Origin: an uncultured Bacteroidales bacterium
GTDB lineage: Bacteria > Bacteroidota > Bacteroidia > Bacteroidales > Paludibacteraceae
Reading direction: 5' to 3'
NCBI GenBank assembly: GCA_900316995.1
Contig: ONEZ01000001.1
Span: 1-64,000, forward strand
DNA: 64,000 nucleotides
Below the pieces are notes generated by a model. The model was given only the letters and a program-made list of their open reading frames with translations. It was not told the DNA's origin and did no database searches. This document shows, in pieces, positions 18,049 to 28,299 of this stretch (position 1 is its first letter; the number at the start of each line of letters is the position of its first letter). The translations under genes and the position numbers were made by a program.

Positions 18049-19914
18049 TTAGATTCCAAGTTTCTGATTAAACGCCTTGAGTGTGTCAAGCACATTGCAA
18101 CGAACGTGAATATAATTCTCTATTCCCTCTTTCTGAAGGTCCTCCATGCAGGCAGGAGCGCCAGCCACCACAAATATGGCTCTGCCGTTAAGCGCCTTGA
18201 AAGCTGCCGGAGCAAACTCTGCATACTCGTCATCGCTTGAGCAGAGGACAACGATGTCTGCGCCAGCCTTAACAGCAGCCTCAACACCAGCCTCCACTGT
18301 CTCAAAGCCAAGGTTGTCTATAACCTCATAGCCTGCACATGCAAGGAAGTTGCAAGAGAACTGTGAACGAGCCAGACGCATTGCAAGGTTACCAATTGTA
18401 AGCATGAACGCTTTTGGACGCTTGCCTGCCTTTTCTACAGAGAGTCTCAACTGCTCAAACTGCTCTGCCGCACGTGTCTTTGGAAGTGGCTCGTTCTCTG
18501 GCTCCGCGCCTCCGCAGCAACAGCAGCACTTACCGCTCTTCTCTATCTTTGAAGCAGCTGTTTCATTGAAGTTAGGGAATTGGTTAGTTCCAAGCAAAGT
18601 CTCCTTACGAGAAGCCACAGCCTTCATTCTGCCAGCAGCTATCTCCTTAACAGCAGCCACAACGCTTCCGTCAGCAACAGCGGCGTAGAAGCCACCCTTG
18701 TTCTGAATTTCAAGGAATATCTTCCAAGCCTGCTCAGCCACCATAGCTGTGAGGTTCTCTATGTAGTACGAGCCAGCAGAAGGGTCAACAACCTTACCAA
18801 AGTGTGACTCCTCTTTAAGCAGCAGCTGCTGGTTACGTGCAATACGCTCTGAGAAATCATCAGGAGCCTTGTATGTGAAGTCAAATGGACGTACTGTCAT
18901 GGAATCAACACCACCTATTGCAGCACTCATGGCCTCTGTTTGTGTACGCAGAAGGTTTACATGAGCGTCAAATACGGTCTTATTGAATTTTGATGTTACT
19001 GCGTGGATGCACATCTTGGCGGCACAGTCACATGAAGGTTTGTAAGCCTCCACAATCTTAGCCCAAAGCAGACGAGCCGCACGGAACTTGGCAATCTCCA
19101 TGAAATAGTTTCCGCCAACACCAAAGTTAAACTTAATGGCCAGACCTGCCTGTTTAGCATCGATGCCAGCCTCTGTAAGCATCTCCATATACTGGTTACC
19201 CCATGCAAGTGCGTAACCAAGCTCTTGGGTGCAATAAACACCTGCATTATTCAACATCTTGGCGTTAACAGCAATTGTACGGAAAGCAGGCAGTTTCTCG
19301 CCAGCCTTAACTGCGGCTGTAAGCATTGCCGTAACATCATCTGCAGAGATTTTTTTACCTTTCTTAAGCATTCTGCCTATCGGGTCAACACTTATAGAGC
19401 CTTTCACTTTGGCGGCATCATAGCCTTTTGACTTGATGTAGTCTGCCAAAATATCAATAAGTTCAGTAGCCTTGCGAGCGCATACTCTGAAATTAATTTC
19501 AACACAGTCAAGGTAGATGCCCTCAAGAAGCGTGCTAATGTACTCAGCGCTCAGTTTCTCCCTGTCAAGTTTGAAACCAAGTGAGTCAACACCCTTGTTG
19601 AGCACGTCGAGTGCCTTTTTATTGGCGTCAGCAGCACTGACGGTCTTAGCGTCAATTTCCTGACGCACAAACCATACGTTATCAACTTTTGTACCACGCA
19701 CAAACGGGAACTGTCCTGGTGCGCTGTCTGTTGTCTGCAAGCCTTCCAGATTCTCCTGACGGTAGAAAGGCATTACATTGAAACCTTCCGGTGTGCGCCA
19801 TACCAGTTTCTTGGTAAAATCGGCACCCTTGAGGTCAGCTGTGATTTTGTCCATCCATTCCTGTGTTGATATAGCAGGAAAGTCAGCCAAAAAATTCAAT
19901 TTTTTATTTGCCAT
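18049..19914 (-). CDS. mutA: Methylmalonyl-CoA mutase, small subunit
   Basis: 621 residues, about the normal length. This subunit resembles MutB but does not bind cobalamin: the region matching DGHDRG is replaced ([20 protein letters not shown]). It supports the heterodimer. Residues 463-467 are five consecutive cysteines, flanked by KSGK and [12 protein letters not shown], in the linker between the barrel and the C-terminal domain; the cysteine codons (TGC/TGT) read clearly in the DNA. I do not know this as a family feature. A TTTG-N20-TAATTTTG promoter lies 40 nt upstream, divergent from the TtcA-like gene. Confidence 0.95.
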   Translation of the reverse strand: MANKKLNFLADFPAISTQEWMDKITADLKGADFTKKLVWRTPEGFNVMPFYRQENLEGLQTTDSAPGQFPFVRGTKVDNVWFVRQEIDAKTVSAADANKKALDVLNKGVDSLGFKLDREKLSAEYISTLLEGIYLDCVEINFRVCARKATELIDILADYIKSKGYDAAKVKGSISVDPIGRMLKKGKKISADDVTAMLTAAVKAGEKLPAFRTIAVNAKMLNNAGVYCTQELGYALAWGNQYMEMLTEAGIDAKQAGLAIKFNFGVGGNYFMEIAKFRAARLLWAKIVEAYKPSCDCAAKMCIHAVTSKFNKTVFDAHVNLLRTQTEAMSAAIGGVDSMTVRPFDFTYKAPDDFSERIARNQQLLLKEESHFGKVVDPSAGSYYIENLTAMVAEQAWKIFLEIQNKGGFYAAVADGSVVAAVKEIAAGRMKAVASRKETLLGTNQFPNFNETAASKIEKSGKCCCCCGGAEPENEPLPKTRAAEQFEQLRLSVEKAGKRPKAFMLTIGNLAMRLARSQFSCNFLACAGYEVIDNLGFETVEAGVEAAVKAGADIVVLCSSDDEYAEFAPAAFKALNGRAIFVVAGAPACMEDLQKEGIENYIHVRCNVLDTLKAFNQKLGI

Positions 19915-19954
19915 AGTAATTTATATAAAAAAGATAAATGTCTGTTGTAAATTG

Positions 19955-19986
19955 CAAAATTAAGTCAAACTTTTAATTTTTGCAAA
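19955..19986 (-). promoter_or_regulatory. Promoter of mutA-mutB
   Basis: Minus strand: TTTG (19986-19983), 20 nt, TAATTTTG (19962-19955), 40 nt before the mutA ATG. Confidence 0.75.
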
Positions 19987-20050
19987 AAAATAAGCTATTA
20001 TTATTTTTTTACCTATCTTTACGGCTGTAATTACCGCCTCACATTCCCGG

Positions 20051-20779
20051 ATGGATGAAAACCGATTTATATTCAAACTCCGTTCAGCCTTTACAAAGGC
20101 GCTAAAAGAGTACGCCCTGCTTGAAGATGGCGACAAAGTGCTCATAGGCCTGTCAGGAGGCAAGGACAGCCTTGCCCTTGTGGAGCTTTTTGCAGAAAGG
20201 CGCAAGATTTTCAAGCCTCGTTTTACGGTGGAGGCGGCGCACGTGATAGTGCGTAATGTACCCTATCAGTCAGATTTAGAGTACCTGAAAGATTACTGTA
20301 ACAATTTTAACATTCCACTTCATGTAGTGGAGACGGAATTTGACGCCTCTACAGACAAGCGCAAGTCTCCATGTTTCCTCTGTTCCTGGAACCGGCGCAA
20401 GAAACTATTTGAGACAGCGCAGGAGTTTGGATGCAATAAAATAGCTCTCGGACATCATCAGGATGACATTATAGAGACTCTTTTAATGAACCTCACTTTT
20501 CAGGGCGCTTTTTCAACAATGCCACCGTTACTTAAAATGAAAAAGATGGACTTCTCCATCATACGCCCGTTATGCCTTATTAAGGAGTCTGACCTACAAG
20601 AGTTTGCAACGATGCGCGGCTTTAAGAAGCAAATAAAAAACTGCCCGTTTGAGAAGCAGTCAAGCCGTAGCAATATGAAAGAAGTCTTAAATCAGCTTGA
20701 GGCCATGAACCCACACGCACGCCACAGCATCTGGGGCGCAATGCATAATGTGCAGCCAGAGTACCTTCCTCACAAGTAG
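20051..20779 (+). CDS. ttcA: TtcA-like tRNA thiolase, PP-loop ATPase
   Basis: 242 residues. The PP-loop SGGKDS is at 35-40 and a CxxC pair at Cys108/Cys111 (PCFLC). GHHQDDIIETLLMNL, the second family signature, follows at about 137-151, then NCPFE near 200. Family members adenylate a tRNA base (C32 in TtcA) and thiolate it with the help of a 4Fe-4S cluster. Its 3' end overlaps the DUF59 gene by 10 bp, tail to tail. The box TATCTTTA at 20014-20021 is a possible promoter, 29 nt before the ATG. The family is clear; the exact target base is inferred. Confidence 0.85.
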   Translation: MDENRFIFKLRSAFTKALKEYALLEDGDKVLIGLSGGKDSLALVELFAERRKIFKPRFTVEAAHVIVRNVPYQSDLEYLKDYCNNFNIPLHVVETEFDASTDKRKSPCFLCSWNRRKKLFETAQEFGCNKIALGHHQDDIIETLLMNLTFQGAFSTMPPLLKMKKMDFSIIRPLCLIKESDLQEFATMRGFKKQIKNCPFEKQSSRSNMKEVLNQLEAMNPHARHSIWGAMHNVQPEYLPHK

Positions 20780-21084
20780 CCCAATTCCAGTTTCGCCTCC
20801 TCGCTCATCATGCTCTGATTCCACTCCGGCTCAAACACTATGTTCACAGTAACGTCTTTCACGCCATCCACACTCTGCACTTTTTGTTTCACATCCTCAG
20901 CTAAAAAATCTGCCATAGGGCACCCTACCGCTGTAAGTGTCATATCAATGGTCACATTCTTTTCATCATCTACGTCAATCTTGTAGATTAGGCCTAAATC
21001 ATATACGTTAACAGGAATTTCAGGGTCAAACACTGTTTTCAGCATCTTAACGATGCCTGCTTCCATTTCAAGTAGATTCTCCAT
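20770..21084 (-). CDS. DUF59/MIP18-family Fe-S assembly protein
   Basis: 104 residues, a single DUF59 domain. Diagnostic stretches are VFDPEIPVNVYDLGLIYKI and TLTAVGCPMADFLAEDV, the latter with the conserved cysteine. Relatives (SufT, Cia2-like, PaaD-like) help deliver or assemble iron-sulfur clusters. It ends within the last 10 bp of the TtcA-like gene on the opposite strand. Partnership with that enzyme, which needs a cluster, is plausible but unproven. It has its own promoter in the gap before the AddA-like gene. Confidence 0.87.
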   Translation of the reverse strand: MENLLEMEAGIVKMLKTVFDPEIPVNVYDLGLIYKIDVDDEKNVTIDMTLTAVGCPMADFLAEDVKQKVQSVDGVKDVTVNIVFEPEWNQSMMSEEAKLELGYL

Positions 21085-21100
21085 TATAATTAATTTGACG

Positions 21101-21132
21101 CAAAGGTAAGTATAAGCCTTAGCAAATGCAAA
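21101..21132 (-). promoter_or_regulatory. Promoter of the DUF59 gene
   Basis: Minus strand: TTTG (21132-21129), 20 nt, TACCTTTG (21108-21101), 16 nt before the ATG at 21084. Confidence 0.7.
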
Positions 21133-21138
21133 TGAAAA

Positions 21139-24100
21139 TTAGACCTTTATAATCTCCAGCCCTTCAAAATAGTAGAGATAGCCAGTTACTTTTGCATACC
21201 CCGCTTTTTTGTATAGATTCACATAGCGCTGAACCTGAGCTATATGCTCCTTTGTCTTCTCATCGCCGAATTTGTAATCCACAATTGTTACGGCATTTGT
21301 ATCAGAGTCTATCATCACACGGTCCGGTCTGAGCACCTGTTTTTGTGGTTCTCCGCTGGCGTTTTGATAAACATTCACTATGCTCCTCTCTGCCAAGACA
21401 AGCTGGCTGCCGTCAAACCACTTCTGTGCCTGCGGGTTAGTAATATATGTGGTGAGACCGCTTTTCATCTCGTCATATTGCTGCTGGTCTATGTACCCTT
21501 TGTAGAGCATATCCTTAAGTACGCCGTCAAGGTCTGTGATGGTGACCACACTCTCCATTATGCGGTGCATGCGGCTACCCGCCTCTATTTCAGGAGTTAT
21601 TATGTCTAAGCCTCGCAGATGGAATGTCCTCATTTTCTCTACTGGCGACAATTCATCTGCAGATGCTGGTCTGGCATCGCCGTCTGCACTGCCGTCTGTA
21701 TCAGCCCCCTTTTTAAGCTCCGTAAGTTCGCCTAATACTATCTGGCTGTAATCTGTCACACTTACATCTCTGCCCGTGCCGGCATAAAACAGTGGCAGCA
21801 TTGATGAAAACGGCTTGGAGTCAGAGCCCTTGAACGGGTCGCTCTTGGGTGTGGAACAGTAGCCAATCAGCACATCCTCTGCTCTGGTGAATGCAACGTA
21901 CAGGTCATTCAGGTTGTCTATGTACTCAAGCAGCAATTCATCAAAGTAGCGCTCCTTAAATATGGTTTTGGCAAGTTCAGCCTTGTACTGCAAAGGTACG
22001 TATATGGAGCCGGGCATCTGCTCCCAAAGTATGGGGGCGTGGTTTGAATTTCTCAAATCCCAGTTAATTTCCGGTATTATCACCACCTTGTATGAAAGCC
22101 CTTTTGACTTGTGTATGGTTATTATGTTCACTGAGTCTGACTCTGATATGGTGGTAAGGCTCTTATTATCCTTCACTTCATCCCAATACTCCAGAAATGA
22201 CTGTATCACAGAACTTTGCTTACCTATAAAGTCTGTCACCAAATCCTTAAATGCATTAAGATATGGTGTGTTTGTGCTAAGTTGGTCAAGCCCAAGCATG
22301 AAAATTATCTGCTCCACTATTTCATAGAGCGGCAGATGCCCCAGTTGTGCCAAGTCAAGGCGTCCGTTTACATTTATTATATTGTTTACAAGGTAGCTGT
22401 TTGCTTCGTCCATTGGGTTTGCCATATATCTTAACACAGCCACAATATCCGCCACTGCCTGATTTGATGATATTCTGAGCGCCTCTTCTGAAACTACGTT
22501 TATTCCGTTTTCAAGAAGATGCTTGGCTATGGCGCTTCCCTCACGGTTTGTCTTTACAAGGACACCTATATCTTTAAGGCTGTAGCCGTATTCCAGCAAC
22601 TGCCCTATCTTGGCAAGTACAAGGTCATATCTGCTGTTTTCCTCGTCATCACTATCTTGAAAATTTATCTCCACATAGCCGGAGCCTTCACGTTTTATAC
22701 CCTGTTTTACATCGGAGTAGGCGTTAAGAATGGTGTCATCACTCCTGCCTGACAACGCATTATACGAGTTTTGCAAGAACTTAGCTGTAGCTGTGAAAAC
22801 GGAGTTGTTAAACTTCACCACCTCAGGCAGACTGCGGTAGTTTGTTTCCAGATTATGAACCACATAGCAACCATTGAACTTTTTTTGCACATCCTTGCCC
22901 AAAATGGACCAGTCTGAATCTCTGAAACGGTAGATGCTCTGCTTTACATCGCCCACCACCAGATTACTGTCCCCTTCGCTCAGGCTGTTTTTTATGAGAG
23001 GAACAAAGTTATCCCACTGTAACCGCGATGTATCCTGAAATTCGTCTATTAGAAAATGGTTAATGTACGTACCTGTCTTCTCATATATGAAAGGAGTGTC
23101 ACTACCGTCTATAATCTCATTTATCAAGGCGCCGGACTTGCTTAAAAGCTGAGTTCCGCTCTCTTTCATGTAACGCTCAATCTCACAGTCAAGCGCACTG
23201 AATAGTTTTAGGAACGGCAGGTTGCGAAGCACCACGTCACAAGTGCGGAACTCGCACTCTTTGGCATTGGCGTAACCTATAAAATCAACCACCTTGCTGC
23301 GGATCCAGCGGTTGTAGGCATCTTCAACCAATGCCTTGTATTTGTTTGATTTGGAAACCTGAGCCTCGTCAGCCCATTTAAGGAACACTGCTTTAAATTC
23401 AGGATATTTCACCTTTTTCTCCGCAAGGAAACTTATTACTGGCGTAAAAGCACCACGTTTGCAGTTATCAGCCACATCAGGTTCACTCTGGAGCTGCCGC
23501 ATTATAGAATCCGCCTTCTGTCTTAGAGTCTCCCATATCTCCTTACGCCTGGCTGCAAGGTCCCTTTGTACAGCGCTTATAGCCGTACTGTCTGGAATAG
23601 AGCCCTTAATGGCCATGTATTGTTCCTTGAATATTTGGCTGCTTATATCCTCCAGTTTTGATTTAAGACTGTTAAAATCCTTGCTCTCGCCCTCGTCAGA
23701 GTCCGCTATTATATGCTCGCTAAACCATGTTAGAAAAAGTTTGTGATCTTTGTCGCCAATCTTAAGCAATATATCAGCTATTGTGTCTTTTATGATTCGC
23801 TTCTCATCCAACTCTATGGAGTAGTTACCGCTCAAGCCTATCTCTTTCACAAAAGAGCGTATTATCTGCTGAAAGAATTTATCGATGGTGGTTATACGGA
23901 AAAAGGAGTAATTGTGCAATATGGAGGTGAGCAGTTCTCTTGCTCTCTCAGGTTTTAACTCCACATCAGCCACTGTCACAGTCTCGCCAGCCGCTGAAAT
24001 TTCATATAGTTTTTTCACTATTCGGGACTTCATCTCATCAGTAGCCTTGTTTGTAAAGGTTACAGCAAGCACACGCCTAAAGTAATCTTTCCCATGACTA

Positions 24101-24195
24101 CGGGCGTCAAGCAGCATTTTTATATACTGCTCGGTAAGCGTGTAGGTCTTCCCGCTCCCCGCCGATGCTTTGTATATGTTTAGTACGCCATTCAT
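21139..24195 (-). CDS. AddA/RexA-like UvrD helicase with C-terminal nuclease
   Basis: 1018 residues. Walker A is at about 10-18 (ASAGSGKTYTLTEQYI). The UvrD-type Walker B is FLIDEFQDTSRLQWD, and motif III is GDVKQSIYRFRDSDW. Later motifs include TIHKSKGLSYKVVIIPE and LYVAFTRAED. The last 100 residues hold a RecB-family nuclease (DRVMIDS...TIVDYKFGDEKT, then QVQRYVNLY). It would resect double-strand breaks for recombination. It is shorter than typical AddA (about 1200), and no AddB partner is adjacent. The ATG lies only 7 nt from its TAATTTTG box, so the mRNA may have almost no leader. Confidence 0.88.
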   Translation of the reverse strand: MNGVLNIYKASAGSGKTYTLTEQYIKMLLDARSHGKDYFRRVLAVTFTNKATDEMKSRIVKKLYEISAAGETVTVADVELKPERARELLTSILHNYSFFRITTIDKFFQQIIRSFVKEIGLSGNYSIELDEKRIIKDTIADILLKIGDKDHKLFLTWFSEHIIADSDEGESKDFNSLKSKLEDISSQIFKEQYMAIKGSIPDSTAISAVQRDLAARRKEIWETLRQKADSIMRQLQSEPDVADNCKRGAFTPVISFLAEKKVKYPEFKAVFLKWADEAQVSKSNKYKALVEDAYNRWIRSKVVDFIGYANAKECEFRTCDVVLRNLPFLKLFSALDCEIERYMKESGTQLLSKSGALINEIIDGSDTPFIYEKTGTYINHFLIDEFQDTSRLQWDNFVPLIKNSLSEGDSNLVVGDVKQSIYRFRDSDWSILGKDVQKKFNGCYVVHNLETNYRSLPEVVKFNNSVFTATAKFLQNSYNALSGRSDDTILNAYSDVKQGIKREGSGYVEINFQDSDDEENSRYDLVLAKIGQLLEYGYSLKDIGVLVKTNREGSAIAKHLLENGINVVSEEALRISSNQAVADIVAVLRYMANPMDEANSYLVNNIINVNGRLDLAQLGHLPLYEIVEQIIFMLGLDQLSTNTPYLNAFKDLVTDFIGKQSSVIQSFLEYWDEVKDNKSLTTISESDSVNIITIHKSKGLSYKVVIIPEINWDLRNSNHAPILWEQMPGSIYVPLQYKAELAKTIFKERYFDELLLEYIDNLNDLYVAFTRAEDVLIGYCSTPKSDPFKGSDSKPFSSMLPLFYAGTGRDVSVTDYSQIVLGELTELKKGADTDGSADGDARPASADELSPVEKMRTFHLRGLDIITPEIEAGSRMHRIMESVVTITDLDGVLKDMLYKGYIDQQQYDEMKSGLTTYITNPQAQKWFDGSQLVLAERSIVNVYQNASGEPQKQVLRPDRVMIDSDTNAVTIVDYKFGDEKTKEHIAQVQRYVNLYKKAGYAKVTGYLYYFEGLEIIKV

Positions 24196-24202
24196 TCTAA
24201 CG

Positions 24203-24234
24203 CAAAATTACACAAAAGAGTTTAATCCTGCAAA
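24203..24234 (-). promoter_or_regulatory. Promoter of the AddA-like gene
   Basis: Minus strand: TTTG (24234-24231), 20 nt, TAATTTTG (24210-24203). It is back to back with the FAH-gene promoter, with 4 nt between the two TTTG boxes. Confidence 0.75.
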
Positions 24235-24238
24235 TTCA

Positions 24239-24270
24239 TTTGCATTTACAGTGTCTTATTTGTAACTTTG
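24239..24270 (+). promoter_or_regulatory. Promoter of the FAH-porU unit
   Basis: TTTG (24239-24242), 20 nt, TAACTTTG (24263-24270). Only 8 nt separate it from the ATG at 24279, so the transcript is probably leaderless or nearly so. Confidence 0.75.
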
Positions 24271-24278
24271 CAGATTGT

Positions 24279-24899
24279 ATGAAAATAATCTGTGTAGGAT
24301 GGAACTACGGCATGCATGCAGCCGAGCTGGGGGCGGAGGTTGAAAAGCCTCAGCATCCTACCGTATTTCTAAAACCTGAGACAGCCCTGCTTAAAGACGG
24401 CAAGCCTGTTTACATACCGGATTTCACAAAACAGCTGGAATATGAAGTGGAGCTTGTGGTAAAGATAAACCGTTTAGGGAAAGGCATCTCAGAAAAATTT
24501 GCATCAAGGTATTACGCCGATGTGGGGCTTGGCATAGATTTCACAGCACGTGACATGCAGAACGCCGCACGCCATAACGGAGCCCCATGGGATCTCTGCA
24601 AAGGTTTTGACGGTTCAGCACCTATAAGTAACTTCATTCCGCTTGAGGAGCTGGGAACTGACGTACAGAACCTGAACTTTCATCTTGACATAGACGGGAA
24701 AACCGTACAGAGCGGCTACAGCGGCGACATGATTTTTAGTGTAGATGCCATCATTGCATACGTAAGTGAGTTCTACACACTCAAAATAGGGGATCTTATA
24801 TTTACGGGCACTCCTGCAGGTGTGGGGCGTGTGAGCATAGGCAACCACCTTGAAGGGTGGCTTGAGGGTAGGAAAATGCTTGATTTTCATATAAAATGA
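24279..24899 (+). CDS. Fumarylacetoacetate hydrolase family protein
   Basis: 206 residues from the ATG at 24279. A longer frame starting with TTG at 24240 overlaps the promoter and is rejected. The start MKIICVGWNYGMHAAELG and the segment PTVFLKPETALL are typical of single-domain FAH enzymes. The metal-binding residues lie in LEYEVELVVKI and YYADVGLGIDFTARDMQ, and the C-terminal FTGTPAGVG is a family signature. Members hydrolyse or decarboxylate 2-oxo acids such as acylpyruvates. It overlaps porU by ATGA, so the two are probably translated together, although a functional link is not obvious. Confidence 0.9.
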   Translation: MKIICVGWNYGMHAAELGAEVEKPQHPTVFLKPETALLKDGKPVYIPDFTKQLEYEVELVVKINRLGKGISEKFASRYYADVGLGIDFTARDMQNAARHNGAPWDLCKGFDGSAPISNFIPLEELGTDVQNLNFHLDIDGKTVQSGYSGDMIFSVDAIIAYVSEFYTLKIGDLIFTGTPAGVGRVSIGNHLEGWLEGRKMLDFHIK

Positions 24900-27800
24900 A
24901 ACGTACGCTTTTACTTATAGCAACCATTGTAACGGCTCTGTGCATAAGCGCAGGACCTGCGCAGCACTATGCCGCAAGCTCAGTGCTTGCAAGCGGCAGC
25001 TGGTACAAGGTGGCGGTGGAAAAATCAGGCATATACAAGCTCACATACAATGACATTAAGCAGATGGGGATTGGCGACCCTGCCGGTGTAAGAGTCTATG
25101 GTTATGGCGGTGCAATAATTGATGAGAATTTCGCCAGACTGCTACCTCGTGAAGATGATCTGCCAGAAGTTCCAGTTTTTATGGACAAGGGGGCTGACGG
25201 TGTATTCTCAGAGGGAGACTACATACTGTTTTACGCACAAGGTGTGACCAAAGACAATATAAGCAGCGGCCAGCCCACACACTCATACACACCAAACTAC
25301 TACAGCCGCCAAGGCTACTACTTTATTACCTGCGGCAACGGTGAGGGTAAGCGCATAACCACACAAGAGGCTGTTACAGACGAACCCAACCTTGATTTTA
25401 GCACCACATACGCAGGCTACTACATTCATAGTGACGAGTTCAACCTTATAAGCAGCGGGCGTGAATGGTATGGGCACAAGTTCCAAGGCATCACCCTTAC
25501 ACGCAATTTCACCGTGGCTGACAGCAACATAGACACCACACAGCCTATGCTCATGAACGTATCTGTAGTGGCGTCAGCATCGTCTGTGACAACATTCAGC
25601 TGCCTGCTTAACGGCACAGACATAGGCCAGAACATACGGGTAAGCGCCAGTTCTTCATCAACCATTGCAGGCTGCAAGGGGGAGGTAATACGTGAGGTTG
25701 GCAACACCGCCACCGCCGATGCCACAATAACCCTGAAATACAACAACAGCTCTGCCACAGATGTGGGTTACCTGAATCATATAACCCTGAACTACCACAA
25801 GCATCTGCTGTTTGACAGCCGTAACAATTCCCTGCTCATAACAAATCCAGACGACATTGATTTTACTGCTGTAGCACGCTATCACTTAAGAGGAGCGGGT
25901 GCCGGACTACAGGTTTGGGACATAACAAACATCTGTGACATTACAGCCATGCCTGTTACATTTACATCGGCCGATGCCACATTTACAGAAAAACACAACG
26001 TACTGCACAAGTATATAGCATTTAACGGTGTAAGTGCGGCAGCATCACCTACTCTTGTGGGCAGAGTGGCGAACCAGAACGTACATGCGCTTGATGTGTG
26101 TGACATGGTTATAATTTCACCCGACGCATACGCTAACGCGTCAGAGCGTCTGGCACAGTTCCACCGCACTCATGACGGCATGATCGTGCATGTTGTATCA
26201 CCAGAAGCCATTTACAATGAGTTTTCATCCGGCACACCTGACGCCACCGCCTACCGCCTGTTTATGAAAATGCTCTATGACCGTGCCGAAACAGAGGGGA
26301 AAACAGCGCCTCAGAGCCTTTTGTTGATGGGCACAGCATCGTACGACAACCGAGGCATAAAGCATGAGAGACTTCCGCTTGTATCATATCAATCACAGGA
26401 ATCGCTCTCAGAAACAGGTTCTTACACTACTGATGACTACTACGGAATGTTAGATGACAATGAGGGGCAGTCCATAGCCGCCGCCAAACTTGACATCTCT
26501 GTAGGACGTATGCCTGTAACATCCGTTACAGAGGCCGAGAATGTGGTGAATAAAACCATAAACTACGTAACAGCCTCACAATCCGGAGACTGGCGTTCTA
26601 TATGTGCATTTTTAGCCGATGACGGCAACAACAACACTCACATGCAGCAAGCCGACAACCTTGCCACCACCATACGTGAAACAAACGCCAGCTACACCCT
26701 TGACAAGGTCTATCTTGACTCCTTTACAGCAGAGGAAAGCGCATCTGGATATACATATCCAGGGGCAAAAGACCGTATCATTACAGACATTCAGAAAGGG
26801 TTGCTAATATTCACCTACGTAGGACACGGAAGCCCTAACACACTTACATCAGAGCAGATAATCAACAAGAATGACATAGTCAACATGTACAATAAGAACC
26901 TTGGGCTATGGATTACAGCCACATGTGACTTTGCAAGATATGATGACAACAGCCACTCTGCCGGCATGGAGGTGCTGCTAAACCCGTCCGGAGGCGGCAT
27001 TGCTCTCTACACCACTACAAGAATGGTATATTCATCTGAGAATTTCAAGCTAATGCAGGCTACATTTAAACACTTGATTCCAAGAGAGAACGAAGCACAC
27101 AAAACACTTGGGGAAATTTTCCGCCTCGCCAAGGTTGATCTGGGGAATAACAGCAACAAGCTGAACTTCACCCTGCTTGGCGACCCGGCCATTAAGCTGC
27201 ACTACCCCACACACCGGATTGTTACAGACAAGATAAACGGCAAAGACCCGTCTGAGGCACTTATGCAGGCTCTTGGTATTATTACTATACAAGGCCATGT
27301 GGAAGACATTAACGGCAATTTCCTGAGTGACTATAACGGAACACTGAGTATCACCGTGTATGACAAGGAGGAGGAGCTAAGAACCAAGGGGCAGACTGGC
27401 GCGCCTTTTGAATACAAGGACTACACTAATAAACTTTTCACAGGTGATGTAAGTGTTGAAAACGGCGAGTTCACTACTACATTCATGGTGCCTAAAGATA
27501 TAAACTACCGCTACGGCAACGGTAAGATAGAATACTATCTATGGCAAACAGAAGATCCTGACAATGACGGTTTTGGCAACAACCTGGAGTTTACTATAGG
27601 AGGCTCAGACCCCGATGCGAAACCGTCAGAAGATGGGCCTGACATGCGCATATACATGAACTCACCTTCGTTTGTCAGCGGTGACAAAGTCAACGAGTCA
27701 CCAGTGTTCTACGCCCACCTCTATGACAAATACGGCATAAACGTGGTGGGAGCGGGCATAGGCCACGATATTACAGCCACACTAAATCACAACACATCAA

Positions 27801-28282
27801 AGGCATACGTGCTTAATGATTACTACACCGCCACGCTTAATGACTATAAGAGCGGCATTGTGAAATATCAGTTCCATAACCTACCCGTAGGCACCTATAA
27901 CCTTGATTTCAAGGCATGGAACCTGCAAAACGTATCATCGTCGGCATCGTTGGTGTTTACTGTTGACAGCAAAACAGGTGCTGACATAGAGGATTTCTCA
28001 ATATATCCTAATCCTGCCACCACAAGCACCATCTTAAGCCTGCATCACAACAGGCCTGAAGTGCCCATTAGCGTAACATTCCGTGTTTATGACATACTCT
28101 GGCGTGAGTATTGGGAGACCACGGTAACAGACAGCACTGACGGCACATACACAGCGGAGTGGGATCTGACAGGCAAATTTGGGAACATGGCCACCGGAGT
28201 TTATTACGTAAGGGCGATAATTACAACCGCCAACGGGGTTTTCACACATAAAGTGCAAAAGATTATTATAAAAACACAATAA
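24896..28282 (+). CDS. porU: Type IX secretion sortase PorU (C25 family)
   Basis: 1128 residues with a signal peptide (about 1-19). The gingipain-like catalytic domain has His644 in YVGHGSPN and Cys677 in WITATCDFARYDD, the expected dyad order. The last 95 residues resemble a T9SS C-terminal domain (DFSIYPNPATTSTILSL, ending GVFTHKVQKIIIKTQ), as known for PorU. PorU cleaves sorting domains from secreted cargo and attaches the cargo to A-LPS at the cell surface. porV and ispF follow, the order I recall from P. gingivalis. It should process the sorting-domain protein encoded at 2667. Confidence 0.93.
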   Translation: MKRTLLLIATIVTALCISAGPAQHYAASSVLASGSWYKVAVEKSGIYKLTYNDIKQMGIGDPAGVRVYGYGGAIIDENFARLLPREDDLPEVPVFMDKGADGVFSEGDYILFYAQGVTKDNISSGQPTHSYTPNYYSRQGYYFITCGNGEGKRITTQEAVTDEPNLDFSTTYAGYYIHSDEFNLISSGREWYGHKFQGITLTRNFTVADSNIDTTQPMLMNVSVVASASSVTTFSCLLNGTDIGQNIRVSASSSSTIAGCKGEVIREVGNTATADATITLKYNNSSATDVGYLNHITLNYHKHLLFDSRNNSLLITNPDDIDFTAVARYHLRGAGAGLQVWDITNICDITAMPVTFTSADATFTEKHNVLHKYIAFNGVSAAASPTLVGRVANQNVHALDVCDMVIISPDAYANASERLAQFHRTHDGMIVHVVSPEAIYNEFSSGTPDATAYRLFMKMLYDRAETEGKTAPQSLLLMGTASYDNRGIKHERLPLVSYQSQESLSETGSYTTDDYYGMLDDNEGQSIAAAKLDISVGRMPVTSVTEAENVVNKTINYVTASQSGDWRSICAFLADDGNNNTHMQQADNLATTIRETNASYTLDKVYLDSFTAEESASGYTYPGAKDRIITDIQKGLLIFTYVGHGSPNTLTSEQIINKNDIVNMYNKNLGLWITATCDFARYDDNSHSAGMEVLLNPSGGGIALYTTTRMVYSSENFKLMQATFKHLIPRENEAHKTLGEIFRLAKVDLGNNSNKLNFTLLGDPAIKLHYPTHRIVTDKINGKDPSEALMQALGIITIQGHVEDINGNFLSDYNGTLSITVYDKEEELRTKGQTGAPFEYKDYTNKLFTGDVSVENGEFTTTFMVPKDINYRYGNGKIEYYLWQTEDPDNDGFGNNLEFTIGGSDPDAKPSEDGPDMRIYMNSPSFVSGDKVNESPVFYAHLYDKYGINVVGAGIGHDITATLNHNTSKAYVLNDYYTATLNDYKSGIVKYQFHNLPVGTYNLDFKAWNLQNVSSSASLVFTVDSKTGADIEDFSIYPNPATTSTILSLHHNRPEVPISVTFRVYDILWREYWETTVTDSTDGTYTAEWDLTGKFGNMATGVYYVRAIITTANGVFTHKVQKIIIKTQ

Positions 28283-28299
28283 TTCTAAAAAAAGAGCGT

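Noticed and set aside
24240..24278. Longer FAH protein starting with TTG at 24240
   Set aside because: It would include the TTTG and TAACTTTG promoter boxes; the family begins at MKIICVG.
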